A DNA stretch of 32,943 bases from positions 1-32,943 of the forward strand of contig NYXK01000143.1 in the NCBI GenBank assembly GCA_002685535.1, given 5' to 3'. Below are positions 9,808 to 20,700 of this stretch, piece after piece. The translations under genes were made by a program, and so were the position numbers. Within the stretch, counting starts at the first letter, position 1; every line of letters starts with the position of its first letter. Under the pieces are notes generated by a model. That model was not told where the DNA came from. It did not search any database and worked only from the letters and a program-made list of their open reading frames with translations. This DNA is from Deltaproteobacteria bacterium. GTDB lineage: Bacteria > SAR324 > NAC60-12.

Positions 9808-10882
9808 TTAATTTCTCCAGTCTTCCTCGAGCTCCTCCCCATCTGTTGAGATTTCGTATTAGTTTGACTGAAGCATGGATAGGCAAAAAACTAGGAGCCC
9901 ACTCACTAGCAATCTTCTCTGCTCGAACATCTGCCCTCGTCTGTTGGAACTTACGAATTTCCTCCATCTCAGCCTTCCCAACTTCCTCAAAGCTCATGCG
10001 GTGAAGCTTCTTTTCGAAGTGTAGTTACATGTTCTTCTTGGATTGGCTTGTAAGGGCAATGTGAGGGTTTACAATAGGCTCGGTGATGATCAGGTTCGAT
10101 CCAGTGGGGGTGGGGCCATTGTACTCGGCGTGCTCTCCAACGACAACATAGTCTTCCTCACACCAAGTTCATAAATCTATTGAGCAATAAGTAGACTTTG
10201 CCTCGTGCCCAGTGATCCCAGAATTTGAGACTGATTGCGACGTGCGGGGTCTTAGATTGCTGTCGGTCAGGGAGCAAAGTCCAGGTACGGGATACTTATC
10301 CCAATATTCCAACAACTCGAGAGCTTTCCAGCTATCTTCTGTTTCTGCATCCACGAATCTGTACCATAGGATATCGACGTCGGGGTTGTTGTATACGTGT
10401 GGTGCTTTATCATGCTTGTCCATCAGAACTCGGGTCTCCATGGTAATTGCCTCAGCTCTCGACTCAGGACAAGTGTAAAGCAGCGGATTAATGCCCTGAG
10501 ATGATAGGTATTTGAACACATCACGGTTCTTGCCTCTGCGCTTGACAACTCGATGAGCGTCCTCAAGTCCAATGACACGGGGCTTCGAGAGGCCTATGCG
10601 CCAGATCATGCGACGAATCTTCAGTGGTAGATTCTCAAAGCGGAGGAACGTCATACCAGACGCTGCCTCCAAGGTTCTTAGATCACCTTTGACAGTAGAA
10701 AGCTCTGCCCGGAGCCCATCAAGTTGAAGCTGCATGGTCTGCATTTTGGAGAGCAAGGAGACTAGCAGTGCGGCGAGGATAGAAACAACATTATCACCAG
10801 CGGACTTCGCAATCTGTATGGGGGCTTGACAGGTGTCTGAGTCATCTTCGGTGGCGTCTTTGTTGGATTGTGCGGGAGCCAT
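9808..10882 (-). pseudogene. 2EXR-domain protein with frameshifts and a premature TAA (copy B)
   Basis: From ATG 10882 the frame gives a hydrophobic stretch (about 32-46), a short coiled-coil-like segment and the 2EXR signature FLRFENLPLKIRRMIW at about 79-94, then PRVIGLEDA and DVDILWYRF. Family sequence then continues in another frame (PHVAISLKFWDHW) from about 10260. It returns to the first frame at about 10162 (EEDYVVVGEHAEY, LIITEPIVN), meets TAA at 10027-10025, and goes on to KLHRMSFEEVG. A good intron (9906-9843; donor GTGAGT, branch CTAATAC, acceptor CAG; phase 1) leads to a last exon ending EELEEDWRN at TAA 9810-9808. Lesions are therefore two frame changes and one nonsense codon. 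A 29-nt GT...CTGAC...CAG interval at 10288-10260 would restore the frame if spliced, but that is shorter than usual fungal introns. Annotators may report only the 237-codon first frame (10882-10169). Confidence 0.7.
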
Positions 10883-11799
10883 GATCGTGGGTATTCATGT
10901 TGGATGATTTCAGTCGTGCGGGAGGGGTGGTTTCGTATTGTCCAAAACAATCTCAGTACTCTCCCCTCGCCATCAGGATCTTCGTAAAGGTAGAGGAAAG
11001 ACATCGTGGGTAGACTCACAGGGTTGGTAGGCAGTCAACGCGTCGCTCGGTTGCGGTTGACACTGAAGGAGTTGCGAGGAGGAAAGGAAAAAGAAGACTC
11101 GAGTGGGATTCGTAAACATGCTAAGCGAGAGGTTAGTGGGGGATGGTTTGATCTAGTGACGTTCTCAAATTAGTGTAGACTTGCCCAACGACCAGCACAT
11201 GATCTAGCTGCTTTGTCTGAGGTCTGGGGGAGTGCATGGAGACAAGCAGGATAGGCGAAGCAAGGGGCCTGCAATCTCACAAGAAGAATTAGTTGCATTC
11301 TCTTTAGTTCGTTCACAATTGCACGAGCGTCGACTGACTGTATCTCAATTCTTTCATGTATGTATTCAACTTCATTTATCGCTAGTAAACATACAAGCAA
11401 ATAAGAAACACAAGAAAAAGCTGTAGCGAAATTCCTTCTTGGACAGCAAACTCAGTCCATATTCCAACACCCGTGTCCATCCAAACAGTCTTAGGCAACC
11501 AGAAACAACAAAAACAAGAAGACAAAGTGGATATGTAGGTAGGTAGATAGATAGCAAGATAATTTGAGCCAAAATAAATGACAAGAAGATAAGAAAATGT
11601 GCAGCTATAGAATGTTCCAGATCCAAACAGAAGGCCAGACCAAAAGAAAAGCGCAGAGACATTGCGCCGACCTGCTTTCCAGCATTACATCTATACCAAT
11701 ATATCCCATCCATTAACCTTCATCCGTGCGATCGGGTTATACACACCACGCCCGCGACCTGAACTCCTCACTCATCGTGCGAAATCAGGATTTATATTC
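10883..11799. other. Intergenic: upstream of 2EXR copy B and 3' side of the giant gene
   Basis: No convincing gene is visible. The open frame on the minus strand at about 11713-11372 is hydrophobic only because the DNA there is low-complexity T-rich. It directly follows the stop of the giant gene and is more likely its 3' UTR. No tRNA-like or repeat structure was noticed. Confidence 0.45.
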
Positions 11800-14700
11800 C
11801 TATTCCGCATCCTCACCCTCCATCTCAAATGGCACTTTCTCTTTCTTCTTCTTTCCCCCTCCACCTTTCTCCTTCTTCTCCTTCTTCCCTTTCTTCTTCT
11901 TTCCACCACCACTACTCTTCTCCGCCACTGTAGTTCCTCCCTCCGAGAATACAGGACTCGTAGGACTGGCCAGCGCAGAATCCGCTTCCGTCTCCGTTTC
12001 TTCACGACTAAATCCGAATTCAGCTGGGGAACCGAGATCTGGGGAAAGTGGACCTGGTGAAGCAATGGCTTTGCCTTTTTGGAATTGAGATTGAGATTGT
12101 GACTGGCTTGGGAATGAAGGTTCGTCCCATTCGGATTCTGGGGAGCGGGGATCATCAGCCGGAGCGGTAGGGCTGGCAGCTGGTTTCGCGGACATCCCTG
12201 GTGTGACTGGGACGGCGAATTCGGAGCTGGGCGAGACGATTTCGGCGTCGCGTTCAGAATAGGGATCGATAGGGGATGAGGATCTGAAGGCTGGTGTGTC
12301 GAGTTGCAGGTGAGGAGGGAGGGTGGGTTGGCGCGGTGATGTTGTTTGTGGTGAGTATTGGCGTTGGATGAATGGAGAGGATTCTGGCTCGGGGCTGTAT
12401 CGCTGTTGGCGTGGAGAGCTGTATTCGTCCTCGAAAGGTTGGATCGGCGACCTTTGTCTAGGAGCCGGGAAGGCTGAACCGAGCTGCAGATGAGGCGGCA
12501 GCGTTCCATGAGAATCATCGAAGCCAGCAGAATCCACTGGTGATCGTTGTCTCAAGTCGGAGAACTCTGGTTCCGGACTGTACCGTTCGTACTGACCAGC
12601 TCGGTAATCGTCATCATCTAGTGGCTGCAGAGGGGACCTGCGACCGAGACCTTGACGTACGAAGGTCGCGTCGTGAGGAGTTCTGAAGTCATCATCCTCG
12701 TATCTCTGAGCAGGTTGCTCGACAATACCTCTGGGTAGCATTGCTGGCTCGTAATTCTCTTGAGGGTAGTCGAAACTACTCTCACGCTGTAAACCTCTAG
12801 GCTGGAACGCAGACCCACGTTCATATTGTGGAGACGATGGGTCATATGAAGTATCAGGATGGCGAGTTTGGAAGGGAGATTCTTGTGTCATATGTGGTAG
12901 ACCGTGGGCATCATATCCAGTTCCGGGAGACCTGGCATCGTCCGACTCGTCGAAACGCTGTGGGGCCATGTGCTGCTGGCTTGTTCCAGGAAACACAGGG
13001 AATGCTGGCGCGGGCGTCAACTCAGGACTATCGAATGGTTCATTATGTACAGGAGTTCTCTGTCTTTGGAAAGGAGATTCTTGAGCAATACCGCGAGCAT
13101 CATATCCAGTGCGTGGCGAGAAAGCATCATCGGAATCGTCAAACTGTTGTTGCTGAGGCATATGCTGACCAGTCCCAGGGAAAACAGGGAATGATGGAGC
13201 AGGGGTAAAATCAGGGCTTTCAAGAGCTTGAGGTTGCACAGGGGTTCTCTGTCGCTGGAAAGAAGATCCTTGTGTCATACCACGAGCGTCATACCCAGAC
13301 CCAGGTGACATGGCATCATCCGAGTCATCAAAGTGCTGTTGAGAAACGCGTTGTCCAGTACCGGGGAAGACAGGGAACGAAGGTGCAGGAGTAAACTCAG
13401 GACTGTCCAAAGGCTGATTCTGCTGGGGTGTTCTCTGCCTCACATCTGTGAATCCTGGAGCATTGTATTCGGATGAAGGAGACATCACATCGTCAGAATC
13501 CTCGAATCCCCCTTGTTCGGCGCGCTGACCAGTAGTTGGGAAAGACGGAAATGTCGGCTGCGGCGTGTGTGGGTCATAACCATGCTCTGCGAAGTTTGCA
13601 GGTGCTCGTTGTCTCGTACCGGAGAACACTGGTGCATCGTACTCAGAAGAAGGTGACATGACATCGTCAGAGTCTTCGAATCGCTTTTGAGTAGCATGTT
13701 GAGTAGTTCCCGGGAAAACAGGGAATGTCGGTGGGCGAGCAAAATTGCCAGACTCTGGCGATACGAACCCACCCTCATCTATAGACTCCATGCGCTCGCG
13801 TACAGGGAAAGTAAGAGCATCAATTTCAGCTTCTGGTGCGAGGACTGACGAGGGTGACAATAGGTTGTCCGAGTCTTCGAACGGGTTGGATCGAGCATCG
13901 TCGAGAGGTGTAGCATGTCCAGAGTCTAGACCTTGGTCACCCAGAAGGTTCTGATGAGCGGATGGAAGGAATGGCGCTTGTTCTATTGGGGAACTGGTGT
14001 GAGGTTCGTCGAGATCTCGGGCAACGGCGGGCGATTTAATGAAGGGCGAGCTGGTCTGAACTGTTTCGTGTGTAGACAGCGGCCATTCTGCATCGGGTGA
14101 AGGTGGAGATTCGTCATGTTCCAGCACGGCAGGGTGTGATTTTAGAGCGTTCGGGGAATCAACATCTGCAGGTGCAGTTGGAGACAAGGTGCCGCCAGGA
14201 GCATCATTGTCCATGGAATCAACGATAGGAGAAACAGGTCTTGATGTCTGTCCTTCTGATTTGATGGGGGCCAGATCAGTGCTTTCAAACTGCTCCACAG
14301 TCTTCGGAGTGGGTAGATCTTCAGTATTTTCGACAGTGCGTGCTTGATCATCTCCCAACTCTGACTGTGCACCACCAGTGACTGAATTGTCTCCAGACTG
14401 TAGCTCTCGCTCATAGACTGTTGTGCCTTCGGGTAAATCCACATTTGCCGGCGGATCGATGAGTCCTTCTATTGATGGAGAATCTTGTTCAGGTAGATCT
14501 TCGACAACAGCTGGCTGCTCGATCACAGACTCGTCAGTCTTTAGCTCGGGTGAACCCAGGTCTTCGGCGACAGGAGTCTCAATTGAGGCACTGTTTGCTA
14601 CAGGAGGCTCTTCGCCAACTGGCGCAGATTCTGTCAGGTCAGTGTCATCATTGATCTCGACCTCTAAAGGCTTTTTGAAACTCGGCTCGTCAATGTCTTT

Positions 14701-17700
14701 TGTAACTTCAACATCGGGATGGGTTTCATCGGCGGTAACGTGTTCTTCCGCTACTTCATCTGTAGAGGTCTCTCCAAGGGCTTCATCCGGCTTGACTTCA
14801 GTCTGTACCGAGTCGTCCGTGGGTGGTTGGGATCCTTCCTCAATGGTCTTCTCAAGCATGCCTTCTTCGACGATAAGTTCGGGAGAAGCAGGCTGTAGCT
14901 CCAAGTCGTCCTTGTTTGTGTCCACAACTTGCTCTGGCTCAAGCGAACTGGCGTCAGTCTGAAGTGTAGCATTTCCAGCAATTGCTTGCTTGTCCAAAGG
15001 CGATTCGTCTTTAGTGTCTACAACAATCGTGTCGTGCGCCTCGTCAGCGAGCTCTTGGTCGACAGCTCCAGCGGGCGTATCGTCAAGTTTTTCAACAGCG
15101 GCTTCAGACACCAGATTGTCAATAGCCTTGACTTCGTCAGCAGTCGGTGTTGGGTCAGCCTCGATGGCTTCCTCAGCTGGCAAAGGCTCGGACTCCTTGT
15201 CCAAGACAGCGGCTTCTAATGGTGGAATATCTTTATCCTCAGCTACCTCGGCAGCCTTGAGGCCAGCATCAAGATCAGCAGCGACTTCTGGCTCTTCGGG
15301 GACTTCCTCTTGTTTTGACATATCGTCATCGACCCCAAATTTCCTCGTCCTGGCTAGCTCTTCAACCACAGGCTCGGTGTCGGCAACGGGGTCCTCAATG
15401 GGAACTTGTACATCCTCATCGACTGCAGGAGCTGAATCAGGCTCGACGACAGGAGCACCTATGGCGGCTGGTTCCTCGATCTGTGATTCGGACGAAAACT
15501 CTTCTTCTTTGGGCGGGTCGTCGTTCACCACGACCTCCTTGTCTTCTGCGAGGTCTTCCACCGCTGGCTCGACCTCAACTGTAGGCTCCTCAGGCGAATG
15601 TGAAATATCATCGACGACTTCTGAGACGCCTTGGGGCTCTTCAGCAGAAGGGTCAATAATTGCCTGCTCTTCAGGTGATGGTTCCGCTTCGACGACCTCT
15701 GTTTGGGGCAAATCGTCTTCGACTTCCTTCGCCACTGGATCTTCTTCAAACGAGACTCCGGCTTCAACGGGAGACTCCTCCTCAACGATAGGTGATAATA
15801 CACCTTCAGGCCTCTCGTCTGCAGAATCGGTGACAGACTCGGGCTCAACGACAGCAGCCTCGACGACCTCGTCCGTCTCCGACAAGCCATCACCAGCATC
15901 AATTACCTCGGCTTGTTGCTCTTGACCCTCTGGGACAGACTCAGCCAGATTTCTCGATGCAACTCTCGATAGTGTGGGGCTTCGGCTACCACTGCGAGCA
16001 CTACCGAACCAAGCACCTTCCGTCATTGGCATCGAATTGGCGACCTCTCCAGCAGGCACAGAGCGGCTGCCGACATGCTCTCTCAATTGGTCGATACCTG
16101 TGTCATTGAGATGAACGCCACTGTGGAGGGTCGTGATATGCGTGTTGTTATCCTCAACATTCCCATTTAAAGTGTCAACTTGTGCGGAGAGGGCTTTGAG
16201 CTCGGCGCCTTGCTGCTCGAGAGAAGTCGCGAGTGGAGAGATATCGATGGCTTTTATGGAACCATCTAGAGTCGTGATAGATTCCACGATTCCAGTACCA
16301 CTAGCATCGATCTCGGCTTTGACCTCATCGCTCAATGTGGAGATGCTAGTCGTGATTGTGGTATGGTTGATCTCGATCTGGCTTGCGAGGGAAGTGACTT
16401 TCTCTTTTGTGCCCTCTGCATTTGCAGCACTGGTCTCGATTAATGCACGAACTGCTTTGACTTCATCGAGAACAGCTGAGTCGGGCTCATCATCCTTGGA
16501 CAGAAGAGCTGTAGCTCCAGCTCCAGCTGCGCCGCCAACAGCGAGAGCACCAATAGCAGAAGCGAGGTTCGAGTGAGAATCTTTTGTTTCAGCGTGCAGG
16601 TCTTTGACTAGAGCACCATGCGAAGCGACATCTGCTTTGGAGTCCTCGATGATGGACTTCAACTCCGAGATGTTGGCAAGGATATCATCGTGCGATGTAC
16701 CTTCCTTGATAGACTCCAACAGCGGACCATGGGAAGTAAGCAAGTCGTGAGATTGTTGGATAGCTGCGAGGATTTCGGGGTTTGCGGTTGCTGTGCCTTC
16801 TTTTATGGCCGAGAGAGTGGTGGTTTGGGATTCCAGAGAGCTGAGAATAGAGGTGATCTGTGCCTCTAGTGTAGATAGGTCGTTGTTTTCTGGTGCTGAA
16901 GTGGCACTGGGCTGGATGGACTTGAGCTCTGCAAACGCTGCCGTGTGAGAGGCGTGGGCATCCTTGGAGGCCAATGTGGCTTCTTTGATTTCTGACAATG
17001 TAGCGGCGTGATTGTCATTGAACCCAGATGTTGTTTCCTTCAGCTCAGACAAAGAGGTCCCATGAGCTGTGTGAAACTCTTTCGACGCTAGAGTTGCATC
17101 TTTAATCTCACCTAGAAGTGTTGCATGTGCGGTATGAGATTCAACTGAAGACTCGGTCTTCTCTTTGATCTGTGCCAACACTGCAGTGTGTGCAGTATGC
17201 GACTCATTAGACACACTGGTAGCGTCCTTGATGGCCGATAGAACTGCTGTATGACCATCTAGCTTCGTGACAATGCCAGTGATTTGAGTCTCCAACGCGC
17301 CAAGGTCGCTACTTTCAGCCGGAGCGGGCTCAACGGATCTTGACTTGATCTCATCCAAGGATGTTGCGTGAGCAGCATGCAAATCATTTGAAGCAGCGGT
17401 GGCATCCTTTATGGCAGAGAGTGTGGCACTGTACTCCTCAAGCTTCTCTGCAATACTGCTTATCTTCTCCTTCAAATCGCCAAGCTCGGGTGCTTCTCTA
17501 GCCAGAGCAGCAGGTTCGATTGACCTAGACTTGATCTCATCCAGAGAGGTAGCATGTGCAGTATGCGAGTCATTGGATACCAGAACGGCAGAGTGGATCT
17601 TGTCCAGCGCAGAAGTGTGGTTAGCATGAGACTCGCTAGAAGCATGCAGAAGAGTCAAAATTTCATCGTCGAGATCAGCTTCTCTGATCTCAGTGAGGAG

Positions 17701-20700
17701 ATTTGTTTGATTTGCTTGGGTTTGGCCCATGTCATGCAGAGCGGTGAGGATTTCTGCAGCAACATCTTCCTTGATCTCGTTGAGTAGGTTGGTGTGCAGC
17801 ATCAATGTCTCGATAATGGTTGCGAATGGCCCCTCCGGCTTTCCACTCTCGCTTCCGGTGTCAGTTGGCACGACTACTGTGCTTGCTGGATCATTTCTGG
17901 CCTTGATCTCATTCCATGCTGCGCTGTGAGTCTCAAGTGTGCTAATGATGGATCCTATCTGGATCTCGAGAGCTGCGAGGTTCATAGGGTCTGTAGTGGC
18001 AGCTGGAATGCCCGGTGATTTGAGGGCTTCCAAGACGTTGGCATGAGTGGTGCTCGCGAGCTTGATCTCGTCCAGAACCGACGTGTGAGATCCAGTGCTG
18101 GCCTTGATCTCCTCCAAGGTCGCGCTGTGCGATTCCAGCTTGGCAGCTATGTCAATTATTTGAGTCTCCAATGCCGCACTTCCACTTTCGACAGGTGCTT
18201 GCTCCACGCTTCGCGCTTTAATACCCTCGAGAAGCGTACCATGACCCTCAAGAGCTGTAGCATGGGTGGTGCCAAAAGTCTTGATCTCATCCAATATAGA
18301 GGAGTGAGCTCCGCCACTCGCCTTAATCTCGTCCAACGCCGCGCTGTGAGATTTGAGTGTTGTGATGATGGCACCGATCTGACTTTCGAGGCCAGAAGCA
18401 TCGGTAGCCTCGGGAGCTGGTTCAGCATTTAGGGACTTCAGACTTTCTAAGGCACTTCCATGGCTCTCCAGCGCAGTACTATGGGTGCCTGTCGAAGTCT
18501 TGATCTCATCCAAAGCAGATCCATGGGTGTCCAGAGTGGCAATGATAGCAGCGATCTGGGCCTCCAAAGCAGAGTTTTCGCCTTCAGTGGGGGCAGCAGC
18601 ACTCAGCGACTTGATGCCTTCGATAGCAACACCGTGGCCCTCGAGAGCAGTAGTGTGGGCGCCAGTGGATGTCTTGATCTCATCCAAGATTGAGCCATGG
18701 CTCTCAATGGTCGTGGTGTGGTTCTTGATCTCGTCCAAGGCAGCTCCATGCTTTTCAAGTGTTGCAACAATGGCAGCAATTTGACCGTCCAGGTCAGTAT
18801 TGCCACCTTCAGCGGGCGCACTGACACCCAGTGACTTGATGCTCTCTAAAGCAGTACCGTGATTTTCAAGAGCCGAGACGTGAGAAGCGCCATGGCCCTT
18901 GATCTCATCAAGAGCGGAAGTGTGCTCGTCAAGCTTGCTAACGATCGCGGTGATATGAGTTGTGAGCTCGCTGTTATCTGGGGTGGAGGTATTTTCAGGG
19001 TTGATAGATTTAATTCCTTCCAACGCGGTAGCATGAGAACCACCAATGCCTTTGATCTCGTCCAAAGCAGCAGTATGAGAGTCGAGCTTGGCAACAATCG
19101 TGCTTATTTGAGTGGTAAGATCGCTGGTATCCGCCGCAGCAGCCTCTGGCGCAACCGACCTAATGCTTTCTAACGCCGTGCCGTGGCTCTCGAGTGCAAT
19201 TGCATGCGCTCCACTGAGGCCCTTGATGTCATCCAAAGCTGCAGCATGAGTATCGAGCTTCGTGACGATGGCCTCTATTTGGGTCGCGAGATCACCTGTG
19301 GCAGCCGGCGTAGTTTCCAAGTTTGTTGAACTTGCGCCCTTGATCTCGTGCAATACCGCAGTATGGGTGTCCAATTTAGCGATGATAGCAGAGATTTGAG
19401 CGGTGAGGTCGCCAGCATCAACAGGAGGGTCAGCTAAGGTTGACTTAATGCCCTCAAGAGCAGCAGTATGTGTACCGCCGAATGTCTTTATTTCCTCCAG
19501 CACAGCACTATGCTCATCCAGCTTTCCGACGATACCAGTGATCTGGGTTCCCAGCTCCGGGCTAACATCGGTATTATTGGTATTGAGACCCTCCAATGCC
19601 GCCGCATGAGCCGCATGCGACTCGTTCGACTGTTTCACTGCAGCCAAGATCTCCAAGCCTGAATCCCCGGCTTTGTGTTCTTCGATCGTGGTCAGTACGG
19701 TGTCAATTTTCGCCCCCAAGTCATTGTTAGTTGTGAGGCCTGCTGCGATGTTTTCTTTGAGTGCTGTGAGATCAGTCCGGATTTGCTCGAGAGCGGCTGA
19801 GTTATCGACGCTGCCGCCTTCTGAGACAACAGGGGCTGGTGCAGAGCCGAGCGATCGCTCTTTGAGTTCTGATAATGTAGTGCTGTGGAGGGCGTGAGAA
19901 TCGTTGGATTTCTGTAGTGCTGCGAGGATGTCGGGATGAGGTTCTTTCTCCTTGATCTCACCCAGGACGGTGTTATGTTCTCCCACTGCTGCGAGAACAT
20001 TTGTGAAACCTTCGGCATTCGAAGTATTCCCAGCATCGACACTGGCTTTGAGGGCGCCCAATTCCGAGGATATGGCATCGATCTTTTCCACTGTATCGGC
20101 ATGCCCCTTCAAAGCAGCCAAGTCTGTAGTAATAAGGTCCAGCTTGGTAGTATGTGAAGAAAGTAAATCGGCATCTGGTGCCCCAGACTTTTCACTGATG
20201 GCCTGAATGTTCTTCCCAAGATCTGCACCAATAGCCTCGATAATCTGTCCGATGTCCAGCTTCAATTGATCAAGCTGTGCTTGAAGAACAGAAGATGTGG
20301 TATTGGCCTGTTCGGAAGCAGACTTCAGGGACTCGATACTATCTTTTGTGGGTCCCACAGAGGCATTGAGATCACTGACCACTTGTGCCAACTCTACTAT
20401 CTTGGTGGTATTAGGTTCGATGGCCTCGGAGATCGTTGCAAGTGTCTTCGCATTATATTCCTCCATTAATTGCTTGAATTGGTCGTAATCGGGTCCGCTG
20501 ATGTCTCTCGGCCTCACTGCCCCTTCAACTGCATCTGCAGACTTCTCTCCATCTGCCGGTGTGCCTGGTGCAACATATGTAGAATCGATGAAGGACTCCC
20601 TCCTCACAGCCGCAGCAGTCTCGGCATTTGTGTCCATCCGTGACAAAACATCTTCCACGCTCTGGTTCGTTTTGCGCAGTAGCATTTCATGTGCATAGAC

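Noticed and set aside
11372..11713. Hydrophobic minus-strand frame after the giant gene
   Set aside because: T-rich low-complexity DNA in the expected 3' UTR explains the hydrophobicity; no homologous motif.
11772..12518. 248-codon minus-strand frame overlapping the end of the giant gene
   Set aside because: It overlaps the giant gene out of frame, is low-complexity Arg-rich at its end and has no domain.
14990..15925. 311-codon Ser/Thr-rich open frame on the plus strand
   Set aside because: It is antisense to the Glu/Ala/Pro-rich acidic part of the giant gene; such codons read backwards give Ser/Thr-rich open frames. No independent motif is present.
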